11,169 nucleotides of DNA from Sulfuricurvum sp. (GCA_024635855.1 JAGXHZ010000005.1:1-11169); one strand, 5' to 3'; shown: positions 1 through 8,640, numbered from the stretch's first letter. Numbers and translations: made by a program. The notes: a model not told the origin generated them from the letters alone.

Positions 1-1
1 A

Positions 2-547
2 ATGGCAAGTTTTTTGATTTTGGTAAGTGTGATCTCGATGATTCTTACCCCATTTATTATCGGAAATATTTATAAACTCTCGTCATATTTCGAAAAAGAG
101 TTTTACGAATCCGACGTCATCACCCCAATCGAGCGTCAAGATCACATCATCATTGCAGGGTTTGGGATACTGGGTAAAATCGTTGCATCGAATCTTCAGG
201 CACAAGAGGGCAATTTCGTCATTATCTCGGACAACCTAAGACATGTTTTACATGCTCGGAAACTCGGTTATATGGCATATTTTGGGCATCTTGACAAACT
301 CCCTGTTCTCGAATCGTTAATGGTAAAAGAGGCAAAAGCGGTCATAATCACAATGATCAGTGAACACAAGCGTCGTCTTATTAGTGAAGCCGTGATCCGT
401 TACGATCCAAAAGCAAAAATAATTCTAAAAATTGACAGTGTTGAAGAGCGAAAAAGTATGAGAGATCTGCCTGAGTTAGAGTTTGTTGATGCAAGTTTTG
501 AAGTAGCAGACTTACTTGTGAAACGTGCACTTAAAATTACTATTTAA
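2..547 (+). CDS. Kef-type cation/proton antiporter, C-terminal part with TrkA-N (RCK) domain; 5' end outside window
   Basis: This is the tail of a monovalent cation:proton antiporter of the CPA2/Kef family, an inner-membrane protein gated by a cytoplasmic nucleotide-binding domain. The visible 181 residues begin with a hydrophobic stretch (residues 3-24), probably the last transmembrane helix. A short linker leads to a Rossmann-type TrkA-N domain with the dinucleotide motif GFGILG at residues 53-58. An acidic Asp (about residue 77, after VIIS) sits at the end of the second strand, which usually favours NAD(H). The reading frame is open to the left edge, so the Met at position 2 is probably internal, because whole proteins of this family have many membrane helices before this point. 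The C-terminus seems to lack a full TrkA-C domain. The transported ion (K+ or Na+) cannot be told. It is separated from fabZ by an AT-rich gap with its own promoter, so it is likely a different transcription unit. Confidence 0.8.
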   Translation: MASFLILVSVISMILTPFIIGNIYKLSSYFEKEFYESDVITPIERQDHIIIAGFGILGKIVASNLQAQEGNFVIISDNLRHVLHARKLGYMAYFGHLDKLPVLESLMVKEAKAVIITMISEHKRRLISEAVIRYDPKAKIILKIDSVEERKSMRDLPELEFVDASFEVADLLVKRALKITI

Positions 548-581
548 AATAAGTTGAAATCTAATTATTATTAATTAACTA

Positions 582-596
582 TTTTTGCGGTAAAAT
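582..596 (+). promoter_or_regulatory. Predicted sigma-70 promoter of the fabZ-lpxA-clpX-mreBC operon
   Basis: A -10 hexamer TAAAAT (591-596) is preceded by a T-run with G, TTTTTG (582-587). This is the usual Campylobacterota vegetative arrangement, with a T-rich block upstream of the -10 and no clear -35 box. Transcription would start near 603, giving a leader of about 27 bases before the fabZ ATG. The region upstream (550-580) is strongly AT-rich, with two TAATTA copies (562-567 and 572-577) exactly ten bases apart, which could act as an UP-like element. The call rests on motif and position only. Confidence 0.55.
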
Positions 597-613
597 TGGG
601 GGATTTTTTTACC
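589..613. repeat. Inverted repeat GGTAAAA / TTTTACC over the fabZ promoter and leader
   Basis: The arms GGTAAAA (589-595) and TTTTACC (607-613) are perfect 7-base complements separated by 11 bases. The left arm contains most of the -10 box. The same two arms occur around the carB promoter (4884-4915). It could be an operator-like site or a coincidence of AT-rich promoter sequence. It does not look like a terminator, because the stem is AT-rich and no U-run follows it. Confidence 0.35.
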
Positions 614-614
614 T

Positions 615-618
615 AAGG
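615..618 (+). promoter_or_regulatory. Ribosome binding site that sets the fabZ start
   Basis: AAGG at 615-618 lies 11 bases before the ATG at 630 and 14 before a second ATG at 633. An in-frame GTG at 618 would overlap this site, leaving no ribosome binding site of its own. This is why the ATG at 630 is preferred. Confidence 0.5.
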
Positions 619-629
619 TGTTTACAAAT

Positions 630-1073
630 ATGATGGATGTCGTTCAAATACAAAAAATTTTACCCCACCGTTTCCCATTTCTCCTCGTCGATAGAGTAAC
701 CGATCTTACTCCCAATGAGTCACTTATTGGCTTCAAAAACGTCACCATCGGTGAACAAATATTCGAAGGTCATTTCCCTGGTCACCCGATTTATCCGGGC
801 GTTATGATTTTAGAGGGAATGGCGCAAGCCGGCGGAATCTTGGCATTTCAAAGCATGGATATGACCGAAGAAGAAGCCGCTCATAAAGTAGTTTATTTCA
901 TGAGTATCGATGGTGCAAAATTTCGTGCCCCTGTCCGTCCCGGAGATCGTCTCCAATACCGTATGAACGTCATCAAACACAAAGGTGCCATCTGGGTTTT
1001 AGAGGGCAAAGCGTATGTAGACGACACTCTTGTTGCTCAAGCTGAACTCAAAGCTATGATCGTGGACAAGTAA
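630..1073 (+). CDS. fabZ: 3-hydroxyacyl-[acyl-carrier-protein] dehydratase FabZ
   Basis: FabZ removes water from (3R)-3-hydroxyacyl-ACP to give trans-2-enoyl-ACP in the fatty-acid elongation cycle in the cytoplasm. The 147-residue product is a complete single hot-dog domain of normal family length. The N-terminal signature [13 protein letters not shown] (residues 11-23) and the catalytic block [12 protein letters not shown] (47-58) are intact. His48 and Glu62 match the E. coli catalytic pair His54/Glu68. The start is ATG 630 (MMDVVQIQ...), because the only good ribosome binding site lies at 615-618; a GTG at 618 would add four residues. It is the first gene of the operon, and lpxA follows after four bases. 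The pairing is meaningful, since FabZ and LpxA compete for 3-hydroxyacyl-ACP, and co-transcription couples phospholipid and lipid A supply. Confidence 0.97.
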   Translation: MMDVVQIQKILPHRFPFLLVDRVTDLTPNESLIGFKNVTIGEQIFEGHFPGHPIYPGVMILEGMAQAGGILAFQSMDMTEEEAAHKVVYFMSIDGAKFRAPVRPGDRLQYRMNVIKHKGAIWVLEGKAYVDDTLVAQAELKAMIVDK

Positions 1074-1077
1074 CATT

Positions 1078-1863
1078 ATGAGTAAAATATCTCCACTTGC
1101 AGTAATTGAAGAGGGTGCTCTTATCGCAGAAGATGTTGAAATCGGACCTTTTTGTTTTATCTCTGGTCAATCTACGATTGGAAAAGGGACGAAGATTGCC
1201 GCTAGTTCCTGCATTTATGGAAAAACCACCATTGGTGAAAACAATACTATTTTTTCTCACGCTGTTTTGGGCTCCATTCCCCAAGATTTGAAATATGCTG
1301 GTGAAGAGGTAGAACTTATCATTGGCGACCATAATACCATTCGTGAGTTTACCCTTTTTAATCCGGGAACTGCAGGCGGCGGGAGTAAAACGGTTGTAGG
1401 CAATCATAATCTCTTCATGGGATATGTTCACTTAGGGCATGATGTTATCATCGGTGACCACTGTATATTAGCCAATGCCGCAACCCTTGCAGGACACGTA
1501 GAGATGGGAAATTACGCTGTTGTCGGCGGTATGACACCGATTCATCAGTTTGTAAAGATTGGGGAATATGCCATGATAGCCGGAGCGTCGGCTCTCTCAC
1601 AAGATGTACCGCCTTATTGTCTCGTTGAAGGCAATCGCGCAGTATTGCGAGGGCTCAATCTCAACGGTCTTCGCCGCCATGTTGCGCGTGAAGATATTGA
1701 TGCTCTGCGAGCAGCATATCGAGAACTTTTTGAGTCAGGGAAACCTCTCCAAGAAAATGCAGCCGCACTGCTAAATGCCACGTCAAGTGAGTATGTAAAA
1801 AATATATGTACCTTTATTATTAATACCAAACGGGGCATCCCCTTCGAAAGGAAAGAATCATGA
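1078..1863 (+). CDS. lpxA: UDP-N-acetylglucosamine acyltransferase LpxA
   Basis: LpxA transfers a 3-hydroxyacyl chain from ACP to UDP-GlcNAc (or an amino-sugar analogue), the first step of lipid A synthesis. The 261 residues match the family length (E. coli 262). The N-terminal two thirds show left-handed beta-helix hexapeptide repeats such as IGENNTI and IGDHNTI. The catalytic His is His121 in [13 protein letters not shown], matching E. coli His125. IHQF at 155-158 and QDVPPY at 175-180 are family hallmarks. The C-terminal 70 residues form the usual helical domain. The acyl-length ruler position (E. coli Gly173) is Gly169 here, which suggests a chain of about C14 rather than C10; this is inference by alignment from memory. 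It starts four bases after fabZ, and its stop overlaps the clpX start (ATGA, 1860-1863), a classic coupled junction. Confidence 0.97.
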   Translation: MSKISPLAVIEEGALIAEDVEIGPFCFISGQSTIGKGTKIAASSCIYGKTTIGENNTIFSHAVLGSIPQDLKYAGEEVELIIGDHNTIREFTLFNPGTAGGGSKTVVGNHNLFMGYVHLGHDVIIGDHCILANAATLAGHVEMGNYAVVGGMTPIHQFVKIGEYAMIAGASALSQDVPPYCLVEGNRAVLRGLNLNGLRRHVAREDIDALRAAYRELFESGKPLQENAAALLNATSSEYVKNICTFIINTKRGIPFERKES

Positions 1864-3092
1864 TACACCGTCATTGCAGCTTCTGTGAAGCACAAGAAAG
1901 CGATCAAAACCCACTTATTGCCGGTAACAATGTTTACATTTGCAAAAATTGTGTGTTTTCCGCCTATAAAATTATGTTTGGAGAGAACAGCAATGATTCT
2001 TCCGCTGTACGAGAACATTTAAATACTGAATTGTTGACTCCAAAAGAACTCAATACTTTTTTAGGTCAATACATTATCGGGCAAGAGCGTGCCCGTAAAC
2101 TTCTATCCGTTGCGGTTTACAATCACTACAAACGAATTTTCAAGCATCATAATGTTAACGATGATACGGAAATTGCCAAATCCAATGTCCTGCTCATCGG
2201 ACCTACCGGAAGCGGTAAAACACTCATGGCGCAAACCATTGCACGTGTTCTTAATGTCCCTATTGCCATTGCCGATGCAACCAGTCTTACAGAAGCTGGA
2301 TACGTCGGTGAAGATGTCGAAAACATCCTTACCAAACTTCTCCAAGCCGCCGATGGTGACATCGAACGAGCCCAACAGGGAATCGTCTTTATCGATGAGA
2401 TTGACAAGATTTCCCGTATGAGCGAAAACCGTTCTATCACCCGTGACGTCTCAGGCGAAGGGGTTCAGCAAGCACTTCTTAAAATCATTGAAGGTGCAGT
2501 TGTCAACATCCCTCCAAAAGGGGGACGCAAGCACCCAAATCAAGATTTTATCCAAATCGACACCTCCGGAATCCTCTTTATTTGCGGTGGTGCATTTGAT
2601 GGCTTAGGTCAGATTTTAGAACGCAAGAAAGGGAAGAACGTTATGGGCTTTGGTCATGAAAAACGTAATTCCGCTGAGGGTGACGATAGTTTTGAAAATG
2701 TTGAACCCGATGATTTAGTTAACTATGGTCTTATTCCTGAGCTTATTGGACGTCTTCCGATTATTGCATCCTTGAATAAAATCACCGAAGATGAAATGGT
2801 ACGTATTCTCACTGAGCCAAAAAACTGTCTTGCAAAACAATACATTAAACTTTTTGCCATCGATGACGTTGAGCTTACTTTCGAAAAAGACGCCCTAAAT
2901 GCTATCGCAGCCAAAGCGCTTACCCGTAAAACAGGAGCGCGCGGTCTTCGTGCAATCTTAGAAGAAATCATGGGTGAAATCATGTATGAACTTCCGGAAT
3001 ACAGCGGATACGAAGTGATCATTACTAAAGAAGTAGTTGATGAAGCATCTCTTCCCGTTTACCTCAAAAAAACGTCGCAAAAAAGCGCATAG
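1860..3092 (+). CDS. clpX: ATP-dependent Clp protease ATP-binding subunit ClpX
   Basis: ClpX is a AAA+ hexameric unfoldase that feeds tagged or damaged proteins into ClpP. The 410-residue product has the N-terminal zinc domain (Cys6, Cys9, Cys28, Cys31), Walker A GPTGSGKT (114-121), the pore-1 loop GYVG (147-150), Walker B IVFIDEID (175-182), the RKH pore loop (223-225), and sensor 2 with GARGLR (359-364), all intact. The ClpP-docking loop, IGF in E. coli, reads MGF here (262-264, followed by Gly). A strong ribosome binding site AAAGGA (1847-1852) lies seven bases before the ATG, inside the end of lpxA. clpP is not in the window. Its place between lipid A and cell-shape genes is a conserved Campylobacterota arrangement rather than an obvious pathway link. 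Confidence 0.98.
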   Translation: MIHRHCSFCEAQESDQNPLIAGNNVYICKNCVFSAYKIMFGENSNDSSAVREHLNTELLTPKELNTFLGQYIIGQERARKLLSVAVYNHYKRIFKHHNVNDDTEIAKSNVLLIGPTGSGKTLMAQTIARVLNVPIAIADATSLTEAGYVGEDVENILTKLLQAADGDIERAQQGIVFIDEIDKISRMSENRSITRDVSGEGVQQALLKIIEGAVVNIPPKGGRKHPNQDFIQIDTSGILFICGGAFDGLGQILERKKGKNVMGFGHEKRNSAEGDDSFENVEPDDLVNYGLIPELIGRLPIIASLNKITEDEMVRILTEPKNCLAKQYIKLFAIDDVELTFEKDALNAIAAKALTRKTGARGLRAILEEIMGEIMYELPEYSGYEVIITKEVVDEASLPVYLKKTSQKSA

Positions 3093-3101
3093 GACACAAT
3101 A

Positions 3102-4139
3102 ATGCTATTTAATAAACTTATCGGACTCTTTTCAAACGACCTTGCCATCGACTTAGGCACCGCAAACACCCTTGTAATTGTCAAGGGGAAAGGTATTGTT
3201 ATCAATGAACCTTCCGTTGTTGCGGTCAAAACAGAAAAATACGGTCAACAAAGAGTCCTCGCAGTAGGGCGTGAAGCCAAAGAAATGGTCGGTAAAACAC
3301 CGGGGAATATCAAAGCCATCCGTCCAATGAAAGACGGAGTAATCGCAGATTTTGATATGACCGAAAAAATGATTCGCCGATTTATTGAAAAAGCACACGG
3401 ACGACGAAACCTTATCAGTCCGCGCATCATTATTTGTATCCCTTACGGATTAACACAAGTAGAGCGTAAAGCAGTTCGGGAATCAGCAATGAGTGCAGGT
3501 GCGCGTGAAGTATATCTGATCGATGAACCTATGGCTGCCGCTATCGGTGCCGGAATTGACATTCGTGAACCTAAGGGAAATGTCATCGTTGACATCGGCG
3601 GCGGAACAACGGAAATCGGTGTTATCTCGTTGGGCGGATTGGTACTGTGCCGCTCTATCCGAGTTGCCGGAGACAAAATTGACCGCGCTATCATGGATTA
3701 TGTCAAACGTAAATACAATCTCCTTATCGGTGAGCGTATTGCGGAGGACATCAAAATCAATATCGGTACTGCAATGCCTTTGGCTCAAGAGCTAAAAATG
3801 ATTATCAACGGTCGTGATCAAGTAGAAGGCTTGCTAACCTCACTTGAACTTTCCAGTGAAGATGCTCGCGAAGCGATGCGTGAGCCTCTCAAAGAGATTC
3901 TTGAAGCATTACGTGATGTATTAGAAAATATGCCACCTGATTTGGCGGGCGATATTGTTAACAACGGTGTTATCTTGACCGGTGGCGGAGGATTGATTCG
4001 ACAACTGGACAAATACCTCTCTGAAACCATTAAAATTCCCGTTTACGTTGCAGACGAGCCATTACTATGTGTAGCACGCGGTACTGGTCGCGCACTCGAA
4101 GAGATCGATCAACTTCACGAACTTTTTGATAATGAATAA
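3102..4139 (+). CDS. mreB: Rod-shape-determining actin-like protein MreB
   Basis: MreB is the bacterial actin homologue that forms membrane-bound filaments guiding lateral wall synthesis. The 345 residues match the normal length. The first 14 residues (MLFNKLIGLFSNDL) are amphipathic and likely bind the inner membrane. The actin-fold nucleotide site is complete: phosphate-1 DLGTANT (17-23), phosphate-2 VDIGGGTTEIG (163-173) and the adenosine motif GVILTGGGGLI (289-299). The start has a good ribosome binding site (AGGA 3091-3094, seven bases before the ATG) that overlaps the clpX stop. The 3' end overlaps mreC by eight bases, so the two are probably translated in a coupled way. Confidence 0.98.
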   Translation: MLFNKLIGLFSNDLAIDLGTANTLVIVKGKGIVINEPSVVAVKTEKYGQQRVLAVGREAKEMVGKTPGNIKAIRPMKDGVIADFDMTEKMIRRFIEKAHGRRNLISPRIIICIPYGLTQVERKAVRESAMSAGAREVYLIDEPMAAAIGAGIDIREPKGNVIVDIGGGTTEIGVISLGGLVLCRSIRVAGDKIDRAIMDYVKRKYNLLIGERIAEDIKINIGTAMPLAQELKMIINGRDQVEGLLTSLELSSEDAREAMREPLKEILEALRDVLENMPPDLAGDIVNNGVILTGGGGLIRQLDKYLSETIKIPVYVADEPLLCVARGTGRALEEIDQLHELFDNE

Positions 4140-4893
4140 ACAGCGTATCTCTCTCACATTTCTCCTTCTTGCGTGTGTGGGTGGGGCTCTTTATTTTAGC
4201 CCTTTTTTACAGACTCCTTTTATTCATCTTTCACAAAGCATCAAAATTGCCTATCTCAATCAAATACAAGGTATTCAAAACTCTTTCACCAAACACCTTG
4301 CTCAAGCACAAACGATCACCGAGCTACAACAGCGTAACCGCTATTATGAACGTGAACTTTTAACCCTTCACGAAGTAGCAAATGAATACCAAAATTTATT
4401 GAAACTGCAAAACAGTTCGATCAAAGCGCTTCCCGAAGTTGAACTGGTACGCACTATTTCCTATGTGCGCATGGGTGATCCTCATAAATTATGGCTTGAA
4501 ATGGTGCATTTTGATCCTGCTCGCGTTTATGGGTTAATCTATCGAGGGTATGTTGCCGGTATTGTTGTCTCTAAAAATCATGCTCCTATGGCACTACTCA
4601 ATGGAGACATCAAAAGTTCTTACGCCGTTTCAGTCGGCAATTCACAAGCTCCGGGGATTGTTCGAGGTAATAACGAGCGTCGACTTGTTGTTGAATTTAT
4701 CCCTACATGGGTCCCTATTTATGTTGGAGATGAAATCGTTACCTCTGGACTGGATCAAATTTTTTTGTCAGGACTTAAGGTAGGAAAAGTAATCTCCATC
4801 TCAAAAGCAAGCGGTTACCAAAGTGCTGTAGTTGAACCCTATTTTTATGCCAAAAACCCCTCCTATTTTCACGTCATAACCAAGGTAAAATAA
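4132..4893 (+). CDS. mreC: Rod-shape-determining protein MreC
   Basis: MreC is a bitopic inner-membrane protein whose periplasmic part links MreB to the wall-synthesis enzymes of the elongasome. The 253-residue product has an uncleaved signal-anchor helix at about residues 7-22, then a helical, Gln/Glu/Leu-rich coiled-coil segment (about 45-95) for dimerisation. The beta-rich MreC domain follows, with the hallmark GDEIVTSGLDQIFLSGLKVG at 199-218. The usual FP-x-G of that hallmark reads FLSG here. At 253 residues it is short compared with E. coli MreC (about 367) but complete, as is usual in Campylobacterota. ATG 4132 is chosen over an upstream in-frame TTG at 4126. There is no strong ribosome binding site, so expression likely depends on coupling to mreB. 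No mreD follows. Confidence 0.93.
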   Translation: MNKQRISLTFLLLACVGGALYFSPFLQTPFIHLSQSIKIAYLNQIQGIQNSFTKHLAQAQTITELQQRNRYYERELLTLHEVANEYQNLLKLQNSSIKALPEVELVRTISYVRMGDPHKLWLEMVHFDPARVYGLIYRGYVAGIVVSKNHAPMALLNGDIKSSYAVSVGNSQAPGIVRGNNERRLVVEFIPTWVPIYVGDEIVTSGLDQIFLSGLKVGKVISISKASGYQSAVVEPYFYAKNPSYFHVITKVK

Positions 4894-4915
4894 TCAGGTT
4901 TTAAGTGCTTTTACC
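4884..4915. repeat. Inverted repeat GGTAAAA / TTTTACC upstream of carB
   Basis: The left arm GGTAAAA (4884-4890) lies in the last codons of mreC. The right arm TTTTACC (4909-4915) ends one base before the carB -10 box. The spacer is 18 bases. The arms are identical to those at the fabZ promoter (589-613). It is a poor terminator candidate because the stem is AT-rich with a long loop and no terminal U-run. An operator or chance are the alternatives. Confidence 0.35.
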
Positions 4916-4922
4916 CTATAAT
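4909..4922 (+). promoter_or_regulatory. Predicted sigma-70 promoter of the carB operon
   Basis: A perfect consensus -10 box TATAAT (4917-4922) is preceded by the T-block TTTT (4909-4912), again the Campylobacterota vegetative pattern without a clear -35. Transcription would start near 4929, leaving a short leader of about 23 bases before the carB ATG. That is too short for a riboswitch or attenuator. It lies between mreC and carB, so carB and the genes behind it can be expressed independently of the fabZ operon. Confidence 0.65.
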
Positions 4923-4942
4923 TGACAAATTTTTCTGACAAA

Positions 4943-4946
4943 AGGG
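4943..4946 (+). promoter_or_regulatory. Ribosome binding site that sets the carB start
   Basis: AGGG (within AAAGGGTAAG, 4941-4950) lies five bases before the ATG at 4952. An in-frame TTG at 4922 lies inside the -10 box and upstream of the expected transcript start, so it cannot be the start codon from this promoter. Confidence 0.7.
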
Positions 4947-4951
4947 TAAGC

Positions 4952-7900
4952 ATGCCAAAACGCGACGACATTAAAACGATACTTCTCATTGGATCAGGTC
5001 CAATCGTCATCGGTCAAGCGTGTGAATTTGACTACTCTGGGACACAAGCGGTTAAAACTCTTAAAGAGCTAGGGTACCGTGTTGTACTAATCAACTCCAA
5101 TCCCGCCACCATTATGACCGATCCAGAATTTGCCGATCGCACCTACATCGAACCTATTAAACCTGAAATTATTGCTCAAATCATCAAAGATGAAAAAGTA
5201 GATGCCATACTCCCAACTATGGGTGGACAAACCGCGCTTAATGCCGCCATGCTTATGCATGAACAAGGGCTTTTAGAGGGGATTGAATTCCTCGGGGCCA
5301 ATCCAAGTGCTATCAAAAAAGGGGAAGATCGACAAGCCTTTAAAGAGTGTATGCAAAAAATTGGGATGGATCTTCCAATCTCTCGTTACGCTTACAATAT
5401 TGAAGAAGCGATCAGCGCTGCCAATGAAATTGGTTTCCCTACCATCATTCGTGCTTCCTATACCCTTGCAGGAGGAGGAAGCGGTGTTGCGTATAACATT
5501 GATGAATTCAAACTCTTAGCACAGCGTGGTCTCGATGAGTCTCCTATCACTGAAATTTTGATCGAAGAGTCACTTCTTGGGTGGAAAGAATACGAGATGG
5601 AAGTTATTCGTGACCGTAGCGATAACTGTATCATCGTTTGTTCGATCGAAAATTTCGATCCGATGGGCGTTCACACCGGAGACTCGATTACCGTAGCCCC
5701 TGCCCTTACTCTCACCGACAAAGAATATCAGCGTATGCGTGATGCGTCGTTTGCTATTTTACGTGAAATCGGTGTTGATACCGGCGGATCAAACGTTCAA
5801 TTTTCCGTTGATCCCGCGACCGGACGCATGATCGTCATCGAAATGAACCCGAGAGTTTCTCGTTCTTCGGCATTAGCATCTAAAGCAACAGGCTATCCTA
5901 TCGCAAAAGTTGCAACACTCCTCGCCGTAGGATTTACTCTCGATGAAATCACCAATGACATTACCGGTACTCCGGCAGCCTTTGAGCCGGTCATTGACTA
6001 CATCGTTACCAAAATTCCTCGCTTTACATTTGAAAAATTCCCAGAAGCTGAATCAACACTGACAACAAGTATGAAATCGGTTGGGGAAGTAATGGCAATC
6101 GGTCGCACTTTCAAAGAATCAGTGCAAAAAGCTCTTTGTTCTCTGGAAACAGGATTATGCGGTTTTGATCCGATCGATGGTGATTTAGAATTTGTCAAAC
6201 ACGAAATTCGCCGTCCTAATGCAGATCGTATTCTCTACGTTGCCCAAGGGTTCCGTATGGGTCTAAGCCACAGTGATATTTTTGAACTTTCAAAAATCGA
6301 TCCATGGTTTTTAACGCAAATCGAAGAGATCATTGCTCAAGAATCTCATATTACGTCTAAAACACTTACCGATGAGCCACAACTTCGTACTCTTAAAACC
6401 GAAGGGTTCTCGGATAAAAATATTGCACGCCTCATCACCCTTAATGATAAAATCACAAAAGAAGATGATGTTTATACGGCACGTAAAACCCTAGCAATTG
6501 CGCATGAATACAACGAAGTCGATACCTGTGCCGCAGAGTTTGGCGCATTAACCCCATATCTGTATTCAACGACCAATATTACCCGCTTGGGTGCTCAAGA
6601 ACCTCGAGCAAGCGACAAGAAAAAAGTGATGATTTTAGGTGGAGGACCAAACCGTATCGGTCAGGGGATCGAGTTTGACTACTGTTGTGTTCATGCCGCA
6701 TTCGCTCTTAAAGAGATGGGAATTGAGACCATCATGTATAACTGTAATCCTGAAACGGTTTCAACCGACTACGATACGTCTGATGTGCTTTATTTCGAGC
6801 CTATCGATTTTGAACACGTTCGTGCTGTCGTTGAACGTGAGCAGCCTAACGGTATTATCGTCCATTTCGGAGGTCAAACTCCCCTCAAGCTTGCCAATGC
6901 ACTCCACAATATCGGAGCCGTCATTGCAGGTACTTCGGCAGAAGTAATTGATCTTGCCGAAAATCGTGAAAAGTTCTCCGCGTTCGTTGTCGAGCAAGGA
7001 CTTAAGCAACCGGAAAATGGTATCGCTATGACCAAAGAGCAAGCCTTTAAAGTAGCTGAAGAACTTGGCTATCCGGTTCTTGTGCGCCCATCGTATGTTT
7101 TAGGTGGACGTGCAATGCGTATCGTCTACAATGAAGACGAGCTTCGTACCTACATGGACGTTGCCGTATCGGTGAGCAATGATTCTCCCGTCTTGGTTGA
7201 CAAATTCTTGGATCAAGCGGTTGAACTTGATGTCGATGCGATTACTGATGGAACCGATGTCTATATTGGCTCTGTCATGCAACACATTGAAGAAGCAGGG
7301 ATTCACTCAGGAGACAGCGCTTGTTCTCTTCCACCCGTGAGTCTCAGCGCCGACCATCAAGCGCAAGTGGAGCAACAAACCAAAAAAATCGCATTGGGGC
7401 TTGGCGTTATTGGATTACTCAATATACAATACGCAATCTTTCAAAATGAAGTTTACATCATCGAAGTCAACCCTCGTGCATCACGTACTGTCCCTTTTGT
7501 ATCCAAAGCCACCGGTATGCCTCTTGCGAAAGTTGCAACACGCGTTATGGTAGGAGATACTCTTCGAAATGCTCTGAAATTTTATGACAATTACAATGTT
7601 GTCATGGAAGAAAATGGTCTTCTAAAACCTCGTCTTAAAGGGCACGTTGCCATTAAAGAGGCAGTATTCCCGTTCAACAAACTTTATGGCGCTGACTTGG
7701 TACTCTCTCCTGAGATGAAATCAACGGGTGAAGTCATGGGTATCAGTGAGAACTTTGGGATAAGTTTTGCCAAAAGCCAACTTGCAGCAGGAAACAAAAT
7801 TCCAACAACAGGAACGTGTTTTCTCTCCTTTATCGAAACGGATAAAATGCATGCACCTGAAATTGCTCGCGGTCTTCACGCCCAAGGATTTAAACTGGTT

Positions 7901-8209
7901 GCTACGCGTGGTACTCAAAAAATCATTGAAGCTGCCGGAATCCCGTGCGAAGTCGTTTTAAAAATATCTGAGGGTCGTCCGAATATCGAGGACATGATGA
8001 AAAACGGTGATATTTCTCTCGCCATCAACACCTCTGACAATAAAACATCCAAAAAAGATGCCGAACAGATTCGTCAAGTAGTATTGCGTATGGGAATCCC
8101 TTATTTCACAACCCTCAGTGCAGCACGAGCAGCCATCGAAGCCATGACCTATATGGGTGATGACAGCTGGATGAAACCACACGCTCTTCAGGATTTTTTG
8201 GTACGCTAA
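4952..8209 (+). CDS. carB: Carbamoyl-phosphate synthase large subunit CarB
   Basis: CarB makes carbamoyl phosphate from bicarbonate, ammonia (from glutamine via CarA) and two ATP, feeding arginine and pyrimidine synthesis. The 1085-residue product is full length (E. coli 1073). It contains the two homologous synthetase halves: the first opens with [18 protein letters not shown] (13-30), the second with [15 protein letters not shown] (563-577), each followed by an ATP-grasp core. Between them is the oligomerisation domain. The last about 145 residues form the MGS-like allosteric domain. There, Thr985 and Thr988 (ATRGT) and Lys1004 (before the SEGRP motif) match E. coli Thr974, Thr977 and Lys993, which bind UMP/IMP, so feedback control by nucleotides is probably kept. 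The start is ATG 4952. carA is not adjacent. Only two bases separate carB from the next gene. Confidence 0.98.
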   Translation: MPKRDDIKTILLIGSGPIVIGQACEFDYSGTQAVKTLKELGYRVVLINSNPATIMTDPEFADRTYIEPIKPEIIAQIIKDEKVDAILPTMGGQTALNAAMLMHEQGLLEGIEFLGANPSAIKKGEDRQAFKECMQKIGMDLPISRYAYNIEEAISAANEIGFPTIIRASYTLAGGGSGVAYNIDEFKLLAQRGLDESPITEILIEESLLGWKEYEMEVIRDRSDNCIIVCSIENFDPMGVHTGDSITVAPALTLTDKEYQRMRDASFAILREIGVDTGGSNVQFSVDPATGRMIVIEMNPRVSRSSALASKATGYPIAKVATLLAVGFTLDEITNDITGTPAAFEPVIDYIVTKIPRFTFEKFPEAESTLTTSMKSVGEVMAIGRTFKESVQKALCSLETGLCGFDPIDGDLEFVKHEIRRPNADRILYVAQGFRMGLSHSDIFELSKIDPWFLTQIEEIIAQESHITSKTLTDEPQLRTLKTEGFSDKNIARLITLNDKITKEDDVYTARKTLAIAHEYNEVDTCAAEFGALTPYLYSTTNITRLGAQEPRASDKKKVMILGGGPNRIGQGIEFDYCCVHAAFALKEMGIETIMYNCNPETVSTDYDTSDVLYFEPIDFEHVRAVVEREQPNGIIVHFGGQTPLKLANALHNIGAVIAGTSAEVIDLAENREKFSAFVVEQGLKQPENGIAMTKEQAFKVAEELGYPVLVRPSYVLGGRAMRIVYNEDELRTYMDVAVSVSNDSPVLVDKFLDQAVELDVDAITDGTDVYIGSVMQHIEEAGIHSGDSACSLPPVSLSADHQAQVEQQTKKIALGLGVIGLLNIQYAIFQNEVYIIEVNPRASRTVPFVSKATGMPLAKVATRVMVGDTLRNALKFYDNYNVVMEENGLLKPRLKGHVAIKEAVFPFNKLYGADLVLSPEMKSTGEVMGISENFGISFAKSQLAAGNKIPTTGTCFLSFIETDKMHAPEIARGLHAQGFKLVATRGTQKIIEAAGIPCEVVLKISEGRPNIEDMMKNGDISLAINTSDNKTSKKDAEQIRQVVLRMGIPYFTTLSAARAAIEAMTYMGDDSWMKPHALQDFLVR

Positions 8210-8211
8210 AA

Positions 8212-8640
8212 ATGCCAATCATACTCGCTCAGACTGATACTACGGTCGGTTTCCTCTCACAAGATAGCGCTTCTCTTGCGCGACTCAAAGGGCGAGAAGA
8301 AGGAAAACCTTTTTTAAAAGTTTTTGCTTCACTGAACGTGCTTCAATCCACCGTGAGAGTTCCCCTTAAATACCGCTCATGGGTTCGGCATGCACAGCAC
8401 ACTACTTTTGTTATTAAGAATCAAGCGCTCCGATACGTGAGTGATCCAACCCATTCTCGTTTGATTCAAAAATATGGATGGCTCTATTCTACTTCCGCCA
8501 ATGAGAGCGGTCACGAATATGATCCAGATTTTTGCTTGACCCATAGCGACACTATCATTGAAGATTTCAGAGGTTTCAGCTCCTCTGCCCCCTCTAAGAT
8601 TTTCAGACTCACCGCAACACAATCCAAAAAACTACGATAG
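8212..8640 (+). CDS. Short Sua5/YciO/YrdC-family protein
   Basis: This 142-residue protein resembles a minimal YrdC fold. Family members bind RNA or make threonylcarbamoyl-AMP for the tRNA t6A modification. QTDTTVGFL (7-15) corresponds to the usual PTDTVYGL strand. Lys26-Gly-Arg28 matches the KxR motif, and STSAN (93-97) matches the SxN motif that contacts substrate. SSAPSKIFRL (123-132) corresponds to the closing PSTI strand. It is clearly shorter than TsaC (about 190 residues): the N-terminal helix and strand before the TDT motif and part of the middle are missing. Whether it is the only TsaC of this organism or a divergent paralogue with another role cannot be decided here. It begins two bases after carB and has no good ribosome binding site of its own, so it likely relies on coupling. 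The link to carbamoyl chemistry next door may be accidental. Confidence 0.8.
   Translation: MPIILAQTDTTVGFLSQDSASLARLKGREEGKPFLKVFASLNVLQSTVRVPLKYRSWVRHAQHTTFVIKNQALRYVSDPTHSRLIQKYGWLYSTSANESGHEYDPDFCLTHSDTIIEDFRGFSSSAPSKIFRLTATQSKKLR

Noticed and set aside
598..610. G5 and T7 runs in the fabZ leader as a phase-variable tract
   Set aside because: Both runs are short, and phase-variable tracts in this group are usually longer G or C runs. The operon encodes essential genes, where on/off switching would be lethal.
618..629. GTG at 618 as the fabZ start
   Set aside because: It overlaps the only ribosome binding site (AAGG 615-618). The ATG at 630 has proper spacing and gives the usual FabZ N-terminus.
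1054..2018. Open frames antisense to lpxA and clpX, and similar ones along mreB and carB
   Set aside because: They lack ribosome binding sites and recognisable domains and lie opposite strongly conserved genes, so they are shadows of the coding frame.
4126..4131. TTG at 4126 as the mreC start
   Set aside because: An ATG lies two codons later, with no better ribosome binding site for the TTG.
4884..4915. The mreC-carB inverted repeat as an intrinsic terminator
   Set aside because: The stem is AT-rich, the loop is 18 bases, and the sequence after it is a promoter -10 box rather than a U-run.
4922..4951. TTG at 4922 as the carB start
   Set aside because: It lies in the predicted -10 box. The ATG at 4952 has a Shine-Dalgarno site five bases upstream and gives the standard CarB N-terminus.
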